From: Woeseiaceae bacterium
Lineage (GTDB): Bacteria; Acidobacteriota; Vicinamibacteria; Vicinamibacterales; UBA823
NCBI GenBank assembly: GCA_002696705.1
Contig: NZSH01000062.1
Span: forward strand, 1-12,912
Direction of reading: 5' to 3'
Length of the DNA: 12,912 nucleotides
This document shows, piece after piece, positions 1-7,993 of the stretch. The stretch's first letter is position 1. Each line of letters starts with the position of its first letter. Below the pieces are notes generated by a model. It saw only the letters and a program-made list of their open reading frames with translations, did not search any database and was not told where the DNA came from. Made by a program: the position numbers and the translations under genes.

Positions 1-168
1 ACCGTTCGTCAATCGGTTGAAAACGCACAAGCGCTCGACGCATTAGCCGAGATGGCCTTAGGCACTTATGCCATCAGCGCTGATAAGGTCGCGCCACTCG
101 AAAAATACATTCTCGAGAAACATTACCAACGAAAACATGGCAACACGTCTTACTATGGACAACGCTAG
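1..168 (+). CDS. araD: L-ribulose-5-phosphate 4-epimerase, C-terminal end (partial)
   Basis: An open frame enters from the left edge in frame 1 and stops at TAG (166-168), giving the last 55 residues of a protein. It ends in HYQRKHGNTSYYGQR, which closely resembles the C-terminus of enterobacterial AraD (HYLRKHG...YYGQ), as I recall that sequence. AraD is a cytoplasmic metal-dependent class II aldolase-family enzyme that converts L-ribulose-5-phosphate to D-xylulose-5-phosphate, the last step before the pentose phosphate pathway. The metal-binding histidines lie upstream and cannot be checked. araA starts 27 bases downstream on the same strand, which supports the assignment and suggests one transcript. 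The close relatives UlaF and SgbE act on the same phosphosugar, but the araA neighbour favours AraD. Confidence 0.86.
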   Translation, partial: TVRQSVENAQALDALAEMALGTYAISADKVAPLEKYILEKHYQRKHGNTSYYGQR

Positions 169-195
169 CTCCGCATAATCTGCGAGCATCCAATC

Positions 196-1671
196 ATGAG
201 AGACCTAGACTCCTACGAAGCATGGTTCATCACCGGTAGCCAACACTTGTACGGCAAGGAGGTGCTCCGGAAGGTTGACGAACATGCTCAGCAAATTGCT
301 CGAGAGCTCAACTCATCCAGTGAGATTCCTGTGCGCATCGTCCATAAACCTGTGGTGGCAACATCGGACGCGATTCATGGTGTTTGCCAAGAGGCCAGCC
401 GTGACGACAACTGTGTCGGCATCATTACTTGGATGCATACGTTCTCACCCGCGAAGATGTGGATCAGCGGTCTTCGCGTACTCCAGAAACCGCTCGCGCA
501 TTTACATACCCAGTTCAACCGAGATATTCCATGGTCAACAATCGACATGGATTTTATGAATATCAACCAGTCCGCGCATGGAGGGCGTGAATTCGGACAT
601 ATCTGCACTCGCATGGGCCTTCGTCGCAAAGTGATTGTCGGACATTGGCAGGATGCAACGACCGTAACAGATCTCGCTGCATGGACACGTGCCGCGGTCG
701 CTTGGCACGACGCCCAAGGAGCTCACATTGCACGGTTCGGAGATAATATGCGGGATGTTGCCGTTACCGAAGGTGACAAAGTTGAAGCGCAAATCCAATT
801 CGGGTATGCGGTGAACGGATTTGGGTTGGGTGATTTAGTCGCGGCAGTTAATGGCATCACGGACGAAGCAACCGATCGACTTCTACAGGAATATGATGAT
901 TGTTACTCAGTAACGGTTGCACTCAGTCCCAGGGGTGAACGGAGAGAATCGCTTCGAGATGCTGCTCGCATCGAATTGGGGCTCCGCACATTTCTCGAAC
1001 AGGGAAATTTTAAAGCTTTTACTGATACGTTTGAGAACTTACACGGATTGCGGCAACTCCCTGGTATCGCGGTCCAGCGGTTAATGAACGATGGTTATGG
1101 ATTCGCCGCTGAAGGTGATTGGAAAACTGCAGCCCTCGTACGGGCCATGAAAGTGATGGCAGAAGGTTTGAAGGGTGGCACTTCTTTTATGGAGGATTAT
1201 ACCTATCATCTGGACCCAACCAATCCGATGGTGCTGGGGGCACATATGCTTGAAATTTGTCCCTCGATCGCTGCCAACACTCCGTCGGTCGAGATTCACC
1301 CGCTGTCGATCGGAGAACGTGAGGACCCGGTACGACTTATCTTCGAAGCAGCTCCCGGAGAGGCTGTTAATGTCGCCATCCAGGATTTGGGCGATGAATT
1401 TAGGATGCTCGTCAATGAGGTGGATGTCGTCTCACCACCTGAAATGCTTCCAAAACTGCCGGTGGCTCGCGCTTTGTGGAAGCCACGACCAGATCTGAAA
1501 ACTGCAACCACAGCTTGGATTCTTGCCGGTGGTCCTCACCATACAAGTTTCAGCCAGGCTTTGCATTCCGAACACCTAGAAAATTTTGCTGAAATAGCAG
1601 GCCTTCAACTCTTGGTGATCGACAATGACACGTCGGTGCGAGCTTTTAAGAGTGCCCTAAATAGGCGTTAA
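196..1671 (+). CDS. araA: L-arabinose isomerase
   Basis: This 491-residue protein matches AraA along its length (the E. coli enzyme is about 500 residues). It interconverts L-arabinose and L-ribulose in the cytoplasm with a divalent metal, usually Mn2+. The N-terminus has the family stretch [11 protein letters not shown] (10-20). The metal and catalytic residues known from E. coli AraA fall at matching places: Glu306 (in [10 protein letters not shown]), Glu333 (in FMEDYTYHL), His350 (in [10 protein letters not shown]) and the His448-His449 pair (in GGPHHTSF). No truncation is seen. The ATG at 196 is the start that gives the family N-terminus, but it has no clear Shine-Dalgarno sequence, only a weak GCGAG upstream, so translation may be coupled to araD. 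The symporter gene follows after 8 bases. No arabinose kinase is present in the window. Confidence 0.97.
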   Translation: MRDLDSYEAWFITGSQHLYGKEVLRKVDEHAQQIARELNSSSEIPVRIVHKPVVATSDAIHGVCQEASRDDNCVGIITWMHTFSPAKMWISGLRVLQKPLAHLHTQFNRDIPWSTIDMDFMNINQSAHGGREFGHICTRMGLRRKVIVGHWQDATTVTDLAAWTRAAVAWHDAQGAHIARFGDNMRDVAVTEGDKVEAQIQFGYAVNGFGLGDLVAAVNGITDEATDRLLQEYDDCYSVTVALSPRGERRESLRDAARIELGLRTFLEQGNFKAFTDTFENLHGLRQLPGIAVQRLMNDGYGFAAEGDWKTAALVRAMKVMAEGLKGGTSFMEDYTYHLDPTNPMVLGAHMLEICPSIAANTPSVEIHPLSIGEREDPVRLIFEAAPGEAVNVAIQDLGDEFRMLVNEVDVVSPPEMLPKLPVARALWKPRPDLKTATTAWILAGGPHHTSFSQALHSEHLENFAEIAGLQLLVIDNDTSVRAFKSALNRR

Positions 1672-1674
1672 GGA
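1670..1674 (+). promoter_or_regulatory. Ribosome binding site of the symporter gene
   Basis: AAGGA overlaps the last two bases of the araA TAA stop codon and lies 5 bases before the ATG at 1680. The arrangement supports the 1680 start and suggests translational coupling with araA. Confidence 0.7.
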
Positions 1675-1679
1675 TTTCT

Positions 1680-3452
1680 ATGCACTGGTTGGATTGGGTA
1701 ATCGTCACTTGCTACTTCGCTGGCCTGTTTATCTTGGTGTGGTGGTTAATTCGCAAGAACCAAGATACCGCAGACGACTACTTCCTCGCCGGACGTAACT
1801 TGAGTTGGTGGATCGTTGGGGCGTCAATTTTCGCTTCGAACATCGGTTCCGAACATCTGGTTGGACTGGCTGGTTCTGGCGCCACCGACGGAGTCGCCAT
1901 GGCGCATTACGAACTACATGCCTGGTGTCTGCTCGTGCTGGGTTGGGTTCTTGCACCGTTCTACATGCGCTCACGCATCTTCACGATGCCAGAGTTTCTC
2001 GAAAAACGTTTTAGTCCAATCAATCGCTGGGTCCTATCGCTAATCTCCCTGGTGGCGTACGTGCTCACAAAAATCGCCGTGGGTATTTTTGCCGGTGGCA
2101 TCGTCTTCTCAGTTCTTTTACCAGAAATGCGGCTCGGTCCCCTCGACAGCTTTTGGATCGGTTCGATTCTGGTGATAGCACTCACTGGTCTTTATACCGT
2201 ACTCGGCGGCCTGCGCGCGGTCGCCTACACGGAAGCTGTCCAATCAGTCGTGCTTATCGTTGGGTCTATCCTAGTCACTGTATTCGGACTCAATGCCCTC
2301 GGCGGCTGGAATGTTCTTCGAGAGATCGCTGGCTCGGAAATGTTCAACCTCTGGAAACCACTAGTTCCTGAAGGGGTCATCGGCACCTGGATGCCGGTCA
2401 AGGACGTCGACGTCACGGGTCGTGTCGTTCGTCAAGCTTGGTATTTCAATGACAACTACCCTTGGTTGAGCATGCTGTTTTGTGCCCCGGTAGCAGGATT
2501 ATGGTACTGGTGTACCGATCAATACATCGTCCAACGAACGCTTGGGGCACCAAATGAACAAGAAGCCCGAAGAGGAGCAATCTTTGCCGCATGCCTCAAA
2601 CTCCTTCCAGTTTTCATCTTCATTATTCCTGGCATGATCGCCTTCGCTCTCGCTACTAGCGGACGCTTACCAGAAATGCAGCAGGTTTTACTGGACGGGA
2701 ACGGCGAGATTATTCGCGAAGAAGCCCAGAAGGCCTTTCCGTTATTGGTGGCAACAGTCCTGCCAGCTGGAGTCCGCGGCATCGTGGTAGCGGGACTCCT
2801 TGCAGCATTGATGAGTTCACTGGCTGGAGTCTTCAACGCATCTGCGACCCTCTTCACGATGGATTTCTATCGCAAATTACACCCAAGTGTGTCCGACCAT
2901 CAATTGGTTTGGATTGGGCGACTCGCAACGATCGTAATGGTTATTGTTGGATTGCTGTGGATTCCAGTTATACAGGGGGGGCGGGGGTTGTATGACTACC
3001 TACAGGGTGTGCAAGCCTATCTAGCACCACCGATTTTCGTTGTCTTCTTTCTGGGAGTCTTCTTCAAACGCCTAAACGGCTCTGGTTGTCTAGCCTCACT
3101 CGTCATCGGGTTCTTGCTCGGACTATTCCGTCTAGCAGTAGACACACCCGTCAAACTTGGATTGCCAGGTTTTGAAAACGGTTACGTTCAAGGTTCCTTC
3201 CTTTGGATTATTAACAACATGTTCTTCCAGTACTACAGCATCCTGATCCTGATCGTGTGTGTGGCGGCAATGGTCATCACGAGCTATCTGACAGATGAAC
3301 CGGATTACGCAGCCATCAGCGGTTTAACCTACGGGACGCTTACCGACGAACATCGTCGTAAATCACGTAGCAGTTGGAACACCAGCGATGTTGTGGCGTC
3401 AGGAGCTGTGTTATTAGCGATAGTCATAGCGTATTTATACTTCACAGGATAG
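1680..3452 (+). CDS. SGLT-type sodium/sugar symporter (SSS family), probable L-arabinose importer
   Basis: This 590-residue, strongly hydrophobic protein belongs to the solute:sodium symporter family (SLC5-like, LeuT fold, about 14 membrane helices). It resembles the sugar-transporting SGLT branch: FLAGRNLSWW (35-44), SNIGSEHLVGLAGSG (53-67), WYWCTDQYIVQRTL (275-288), ACLKLLP (304-310), LMSSLAGVFNASATLF (377-392) and LYDYLQGVQAYLAPP (437-451). Residues corresponding to sugar and gate positions in vSGLT/SGLT1 appear kept by eye: Glu58-His59, Glu78, Lys307 and Gln442. Ser379-Ser380 lie where the Na2 sodium site is expected. It sits between araA and a beta-L-arabinofuranosidase gene, so L-arabinose is the best guess for the substrate, though galactose, glucose or a short arabinoside cannot be excluded. 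The last helix is at 571-588. The frame is intact through an unusual G-rich tract at 2975-2987. Confidence 0.92.
   Translation: MHWLDWVIVTCYFAGLFILVWWLIRKNQDTADDYFLAGRNLSWWIVGASIFASNIGSEHLVGLAGSGATDGVAMAHYELHAWCLLVLGWVLAPFYMRSRIFTMPEFLEKRFSPINRWVLSLISLVAYVLTKIAVGIFAGGIVFSVLLPEMRLGPLDSFWIGSILVIALTGLYTVLGGLRAVAYTEAVQSVVLIVGSILVTVFGLNALGGWNVLREIAGSEMFNLWKPLVPEGVIGTWMPVKDVDVTGRVVRQAWYFNDNYPWLSMLFCAPVAGLWYWCTDQYIVQRTLGAPNEQEARRGAIFAACLKLLPVFIFIIPGMIAFALATSGRLPEMQQVLLDGNGEIIREEAQKAFPLLVATVLPAGVRGIVVAGLLAALMSSLAGVFNASATLFTMDFYRKLHPSVSDHQLVWIGRLATIVMVIVGLLWIPVIQGGRGLYDYLQGVQAYLAPPIFVVFFLGVFFKRLNGSGCLASLVIGFLLGLFRLAVDTPVKLGLPGFENGYVQGSFLWIINNMFFQYYSILILIVCVAAMVITSYLTDEPDYAAISGLTYGTLTDEHRRKSRSSWNTSDVVASGAVLLAIVIAYLYFTG
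2975..2987 (+). repeat. G7-C-G5 homopolymer tract inside the symporter gene
   Basis: Seven G, one C and five G run together within the codons for Gln-Gly-Gly-Arg-Gly (residues 432-436), just before the conserved LYDYLQ helix. Glycine is encoded by GGG three times here, although other codons were available. A G7 run is a possible slippage or sequencing-error site. The reading frame is intact in this copy. Confidence 0.8.
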
Positions 3453-3470
3453 GAAGGCTACGCAGTCATT

Positions 3471-5471
3471 ATGAGTCCTCGACACCTGACCTCGATTACT
3501 TTTCCACTACTGCTGGTCATCACCCTCTTAACCAGCTGTCGTTCTGAATCGCCCAACGAAGCGAACCCTCAGCTACCATCCCAGGGTACGTGGCGCATCC
3601 AACCCATAGACTATATGGCCGTGACGCTCGACGACGAGTTCTGGCAGCCCAAGTTGGAGACAAACCGACAGGTCACGATCCCGCACATCATGCAACAGAA
3701 TATCGAAACGGGCCGCATCGCAAATTTCAGACGAGCTGCAGGTCTCGAAGAAGGTCGCTTTGAAGGTTACCGTTTCAATGACACCGACGTATATAAGACG
3801 ATTGAAGCAGCGTCATACGCATTGGGACAACAGTCAGACCCTGAACTGGCTGCGCAGATTGATGAACTAATCGCGCTTATCGCAGCCGCGCAGGAAGACG
3901 ATGGTTACCTCTTTCCCGCCCGTACAGCAGATCCAGACCATCCTGCAGACGGCGTCGGCGAGAAACGTTGGATTCATGTCCACGGTAATAGTCACGAACT
4001 CTACGGTGCAGGCCACCTAATTGAGGCCGCGGTAGCGCATCACCGCGCTACTGGCAAGCGGACACTAATTGACGTAGCCATTCGTTTTGCTGATCTGATT
4101 GACAAGGAGTTCGGCCCCGAAGCCATTCGCGACGTTCCTGGTCACGAAGAAATTGAGCTTGCATTGGTAAAATTATTTGACGTCACTGGCGAGCAACGCT
4201 ACCTAGAACTGGCTGCATTCTTTCTGGAAGAGCGTGGGCAACCTCATGACGGCGAAGATTATCCAACCGACCATGAACTGGCAAGGTACGATCACCCGAT
4301 GTACCGTCAAGATCATGCACCGGTACGAGACCAGCGCGAAGCCGTAGGCCACTCAGTTCGCGCAATGTACCTCTATACCGGCATGAGTGACGTGGCCGGT
4401 CGCACCAATATGCCCGGCTATACCGAAGCCCTGGAAGCGCTCTGGACAGACGTGGTCTCCTCAAAGATGTACTTAACTGGTGGAATTGGAGCGCAGGGGT
4501 CTTTGGAATCATTTGGTGAAGCCTACGAGTTGCCGAACGAAACCGCGTATGCGGAAACCTGTGCGGCAATTGGTCAGGAGATGTGGAACCACCGACTGTT
4601 CCTGGCATCAGGCGATGGGCGTTACCTCGACGTCATGGAACGTATTCTCTACAATGGCGTACTGTCTGGTGTGGCTGTCGATGGCGACACATTTTTTTAC
4701 ACCAATCCCTTGCAATCCAGCGGTAATTATCAGCGACAGGCCTACTACGAAGTGGCGTGCTGTCCGGCAAATCTCGCACGTCTGCTGGGGCAACTGCCGG
4801 GCTTCATTTACGGGAAGCAGGACGACGCCGTGTTCGTGAATCTGTTCATCGGCAGCAAGCTCGAAATCGAGCAGGCGGGCAGTATCTTGCGGCTGACACA
4901 GGAAACTCGCTATCCGTGGGAGGGCGCGGTACGGGTGCTGGTCGAACCCGCTGCACCCATAAGATTCAAGCTACACATTCGCATTCCTGGGTGGGCTCGA
5001 AACTTGCCGGTGCCGAGTGACTTGTACCGGTATGTAGAGGCTTCGACTCAACCAGTTATCCTCAAGGTCAACGGTGAACCAGTCCAGATTGAACTCAAAG
5101 CCGGCTTTGCAGTGCTTGACCGCATATGGAACGCTGGAGACATCATTGATCTTGAGTTGCCCATGTTTCCACGCGGCGTGGAAACACACCCTGATGTCGC
5201 AGAAAACATCGGCAAGGTAGCAATCCAGCGAGGCCCGCTCGTTTACGCTATTGAAGCAGTGGACCATGGCGGCCAAGTGCTCGATCTCCTGTTACCTGAA
5301 GACACCCACTTTACAACTGAGTTCCAACCAGAAATGCTCGGAGGAATTGTTGTCGTTCGTGGAACTGTTTTACGCGAGGGTGCCGCAGTTCCGCTGCTCG
5401 CCGTACCGTACTTTTCGTGGGCCAATCGAGGCAACGGCGAAATGGCCGTTTGGTTACCAACATCCAACTAA
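3471..5471 (+). CDS. GH127-family (DUF1680) beta-L-arabinofuranosidase, putative lipoprotein
   Basis: The 666-residue protein starts with a lipoprotein-type signal: basic start, hydrophobic run at 10-20 and lipobox LLTSC with Cys23. A DUF1680 (alpha/alpha)6-barrel domain follows, then a beta-rich C-terminal part. The family hydrolyses beta-L-arabinofuranosides such as Hyp-linked arabino-oligosaccharides. Residues matching HypBA1 are in place: Glu346 (HypBA1 E322, acid/base), exactly 16 residues before Glu362 (E338); Cys364 (C340); and Cys430-Cys431 in YYEVACCPANLARL (C417 nucleophile and C418, all part of the zinc-cysteine site). The GGIGAQGSLESFGEAYELPN stretch (337-356) is also typical. A purine-rich AGGAAGG lies 13 bases before the ATG, a longish spacing, but this start gives a proper signal peptide. 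DUF1680 also includes GH146 and related families, so the exact linkage is uncertain. It would act outside the cytoplasm, feeding L-arabinose to the symporter encoded just upstream. Confidence 0.92.
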   Translation: MSPRHLTSITFPLLLVITLLTSCRSESPNEANPQLPSQGTWRIQPIDYMAVTLDDEFWQPKLETNRQVTIPHIMQQNIETGRIANFRRAAGLEEGRFEGYRFNDTDVYKTIEAASYALGQQSDPELAAQIDELIALIAAAQEDDGYLFPARTADPDHPADGVGEKRWIHVHGNSHELYGAGHLIEAAVAHHRATGKRTLIDVAIRFADLIDKEFGPEAIRDVPGHEEIELALVKLFDVTGEQRYLELAAFFLEERGQPHDGEDYPTDHELARYDHPMYRQDHAPVRDQREAVGHSVRAMYLYTGMSDVAGRTNMPGYTEALEALWTDVVSSKMYLTGGIGAQGSLESFGEAYELPNETAYAETCAAIGQEMWNHRLFLASGDGRYLDVMERILYNGVLSGVAVDGDTFFYTNPLQSSGNYQRQAYYEVACCPANLARLLGQLPGFIYGKQDDAVFVNLFIGSKLEIEQAGSILRLTQETRYPWEGAVRVLVEPAAPIRFKLHIRIPGWARNLPVPSDLYRYVEASTQPVILKVNGEPVQIELKAGFAVLDRIWNAGDIIDLELPMFPRGVETHPDVAENIGKVAIQRGPLVYAIEAVDHGGQVLDLLLPEDTHFTTEFQPEMLGGIVVVRGTVLREGAAVPLLAVPYFSWANRGNGEMAVWLPTSN

Positions 5472-5488
5472 ATCTAAGGACTTGTAAC

Positions 5489-5496
5489 GGAGAAGG
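5489..5496 (+). promoter_or_regulatory. Ribosome binding site that fixes the sulfatase start
   Basis: GGAGAAGG lies just before the ATG at 5498; GGAG is 5 bases from the ATG. The frame stays open upstream to a GTG at 5417 inside the GH127 gene, but that start has no such signal and would put 27 polar residues before the export signal. Confidence 0.75.
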
Positions 5497-5497
5497 C

Positions 5498-7228
5498 ATG
5501 CAACACAAATCGAACGCACTATTGATATTTAAGAAGTGGGTGGCAGTCGCCTTGACCGTGATGTGCGTCGGTGTAATTACATTTGCATGTACTGATATCA
5601 CTAAGGTTCAGGAAGTAGAATCGTCGGAACGTCCGAACATTGTGATCATCATGGCAGACGACATGGGGTTCTCTGACATTGGACCCTATGGCAGCGAGAT
5701 CAACACACCGAATCTTGATCGACTGGCCGCTGGCGGTATTCGTTTCACTGAGTTCTACAATATGGCGCGCTGTGTTCCCACGCGTGCATCACTACTGACT
5801 GGACTCTATCCACATCAGGCCGGCCTCGGTGATATGACGTACGATGCAGGAATTCCTGCATACCAAGGTGACATTAATGACCAGTCCGTCACTATAGCTC
5901 AGGTCCTGCAAGACTCCGGCTACGCCACCTATATGTCTGGCAAGTGGCATGTAACCGCGCAAACCGGCTACTGGGCGACTGGGGAACGCGCACAGCGACC
6001 GTACCGCGAAGGATGGCACCCGGAACAAACTTCTCAACACAACTGGCCACGGCAGCGTGGCTTCGATCGCTTCTTCGGAACTATTGAAGGTGCAGGTAAT
6101 TATTTTGCCCCTATAACACTCACTGAAAACAATACCCCAATCGATATGGCGCCAGAGGATTTTTATTACACTGACGCGATCGGAAATCACGCTGTCCAGT
6201 ACGTGAAAGAACATCACAACGTAACTCCAGAACAACCCTTCTTTCTTTACGTTGCCTATACTGCACCGCACTGGCCGCTACACGCGTTGGAAGAAGATAT
6301 TGAGAAATATCGCGGGATGTACGACGAAGGCTGGGAACCGGTACGGGTGGCACGGTATCAACGCTTACGGGAAATGGGACTTATCGATAACACGTGGCAA
6401 CTCAGCCCACCAGACGAAACCGTCCCCGCCTGGGAGAACCTCACCGAACAAGAACGAATCTGGTACCGGCGAGCAATGGAAGTCTATGCGGCGCAGATCG
6501 ATCGGATGGACCAGAATATTGGTCACCTGCTGGATGCACTAGACGAAACCGGCCAACTGGAAAACACCCTACTCCTCTTCTTAAGCGATAACGGAGGTTG
6601 TGATGAGGTCTTAACCGACGAGTGGCGCGGCATTTGGATGGCCCGCGAAACGCGTCAGGGCAATCCAGTGGTTGTTGGCAACGAGAACACTGGGGTACTG
6701 CCAGGCCCAGAAGCAACCTACATGAGTTATGGCCCAGGATGGGCAAACGTGAGCAATACACCGTTGAGACAATACAAATGGTGGACACATCAGGGTGGTA
6801 TCGTTGCACCTTTTATTGTTCACTGGCCTAGCAGAATCCCCGACGGAGATCTTGTTCTGAGCGAGGTTGGCAGTGTGCTCGATCTAATGGCTACAGCTGT
6901 CGAGGCCGCGAGTGCTACGTATCCGACGGAGTGGAATGGTGTACCGATTCACCCAATGGAAGGCCGGAGCTTACTTCCCGCGTTTCATGGAAAACCTCTT
7001 CAGCCAGAGTCACTGTTTTGGGAACATGAAGGAAATCGAGCAGTACGATCGGACCGCTGGAAACTGGTCGCCACCCGCGGCGGCGATTGGGAGCTCTATG
7101 ATCTCAAAACTGACCACAGTGAGCTCAATAATCTCGCTGAACAACACTTAACAGAAAAAGGCGACCTTATTGCTTTGTATAACACTTGGGCGAATCGTGT
7201 TGGGGTTTCAGAAGACCCTATTTATTAA
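5498..7228 (+). CDS. Exported formylglycine-dependent sulfatase (arylsulfatase type, S1 family)
   Basis: From ATG 5498 the protein has 576 residues. An N-terminal signal (basic 11-13, hydrophobic 15-30) ends near Cys31 in ITFAC; this is a weak lipobox, so it may be a lipoprotein or simply exported. The sulfatase fold follows with the expected active-site residues: Asp54-Asp55 (IMADDMG), the formylglycine site Cys92 in CVPTR (92-96) followed by ASLLTG, Lys149 and His151 (SGKWH), His258 (APHWP), Asp364-Asn365 (LSDNGG) and Lys427. The type S1 enzyme removes sulfate esters from aryl or carbohydrate substrates. Being last in an arabinose operon next to a GH127 enzyme, its likely substrate is a sulfated, arabinose-containing glycan; that is inference. 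Cys92 must be converted to formylglycine by FGE or anSME, and neither is encoded here. The substrate subfamily cannot be assigned by eye. Confidence 0.93.
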   Translation: MQHKSNALLIFKKWVAVALTVMCVGVITFACTDITKVQEVESSERPNIVIIMADDMGFSDIGPYGSEINTPNLDRLAAGGIRFTEFYNMARCVPTRASLLTGLYPHQAGLGDMTYDAGIPAYQGDINDQSVTIAQVLQDSGYATYMSGKWHVTAQTGYWATGERAQRPYREGWHPEQTSQHNWPRQRGFDRFFGTIEGAGNYFAPITLTENNTPIDMAPEDFYYTDAIGNHAVQYVKEHHNVTPEQPFFLYVAYTAPHWPLHALEEDIEKYRGMYDEGWEPVRVARYQRLREMGLIDNTWQLSPPDETVPAWENLTEQERIWYRRAMEVYAAQIDRMDQNIGHLLDALDETGQLENTLLLFLSDNGGCDEVLTDEWRGIWMARETRQGNPVVVGNENTGVLPGPEATYMSYGPGWANVSNTPLRQYKWWTHQGGIVAPFIVHWPSRIPDGDLVLSEVGSVLDLMATAVEAASATYPTEWNGVPIHPMEGRSLLPAFHGKPLQPESLFWEHEGNRAVRSDRWKLVATRGGDWELYDLKTDHSELNNLAEQHLTEKGDLIALYNTWANRVGVSEDPIY

Positions 7229-7288
7229 CTAAATCTGAGAGGTCACTACCTGTTCATTACCAGTCCCAAAAGAGCGAGTTGGACGTTG
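7229..7288. other. Gap between the two converging gene blocks
   Basis: These 60 bases separate the sulfatase stop from the livF stop. Only weak secondary structure is visible: AGGT/ACCT with a 4-base loop near 7240-7252, and GTCCCAA (7263-7269) against TTGGAC (7279-7284) with one bulge. There is no T-run on either strand, so no intrinsic terminator is called. Confidence 0.6.
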
Positions 7289-7993
7289 TCAGCCACCAAG
7301 ATAGGCTTTTTTGACATGTTCGTTCTGGAATAAATCCTTACTAGATCCTTCTAACACGACGCGCCCTGTTTCCAAGACGTAGCCGCGATCTGCAAGTCGA
7401 AGTGCCATTTCCGCATTTTGCTCATTGAGCAAAATAGTGGTCCCCCTTAAATGCAGTGCTCGAATAATTTCGGCAATCTGTTCTACAAGTATGGGGGCAA
7501 GTCCAAGTGACGGCTCATCAAGCATGAGCAGCCGTGGCCGCGCAAGTAACGCGCGACCAATAGCAAGCATCTGTTGTTCGCCACCAGATAAATTACCGGC
7601 CCGTTGATGAAAACGCTCTTTTAATATCGGAAAGAGATCGAAGACACGTGTCTTATCTGCCGTAATCTGGTCTTTATCGGATCGGCTATACGCTCCCATG
7701 TCGAGATTGTCACCGATGGTCATGTCGGGAAAGACTCGGCGGCCTTCAGGGCAGTGAACAAGACCTCGTCGCACAATTTCTGCGACTGACCTGCCCTCGA
7801 TTCTCTGACCCAAGAACGTGATCTCTCCATGCCGAGGTTCTACCAAACCAGACAGCGTTTTAAGCACGGTCGATTTACCGGCACCATTGGCACCAATTAA
7901 TGTGACCAGTTCCCCTTCATTCACATGCAATGTCACATCTTTGAGAGCATGGACATTGCCGTAATAAACATCAACTTTCGATATTTGGAGCAT
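7289..7993 (-). CDS. livF: Liv-type ABC transporter ATP-binding protein LivF
   Basis: This 234-residue ABC ATPase belongs to the hydrophobic amino acid uptake (HAAT) family. It has Walker A GANGAGKS (34-41), signature LSGGEQQ (135-141), Walker B LLMLDEP (155-161) and NEQNA (190-194), where Gln replaces the usual H-loop His, as is typical of LivF. The start at 7993 gives MLQISKVDVYYG, the normal LivF N-terminus. The frame is open upstream to an ATG at 8083, but that would add 30 residues unlike the family, all inside the livMG gene. With the chosen start the gene overlaps the end of livMG by 23 bases, so translation is probably coupled. LivF pairs with the LivG domain of the fused protein to energise LivH/LivM. 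It is the last gene of its operon. Confidence 0.94.
   Translation of the reverse strand: MLQISKVDVYYGNVHALKDVTLHVNEGELVTLIGANGAGKSTVLKTLSGLVEPRHGEITFLGQRIEGRSVAEIVRRGLVHCPEGRRVFPDMTIGDNLDMGAYSRSDKDQITADKTRVFDLFPILKERFHQRAGNLSGGEQQMLAIGRALLARPRLLMLDEPSLGLAPILVEQIAEIIRALHLRGTTILLNEQNAEMALRLADRGYVLETGRVVLEGSSKDLFQNEHVKKAYLGG

Noticed and set aside
4183-4608. 141-codon open frame on the minus strand inside the GH127 gene
   Set aside because: It is antisense to a well-conserved enzyme, has no ribosome binding site and no recognisable domain; it is a shadow frame.
5417-5497. GTG start for the sulfatase inside the GH127 gene
   Set aside because: A good ribosome binding site and a signal peptide support ATG 5498; the extra 27 residues are polar and would bury the signal.
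5792-6271. 159-codon open frame on the minus strand inside the sulfatase gene
   Set aside because: It is antisense to conserved sulfatase sequence and shows no domain, signal or start signal of its own.
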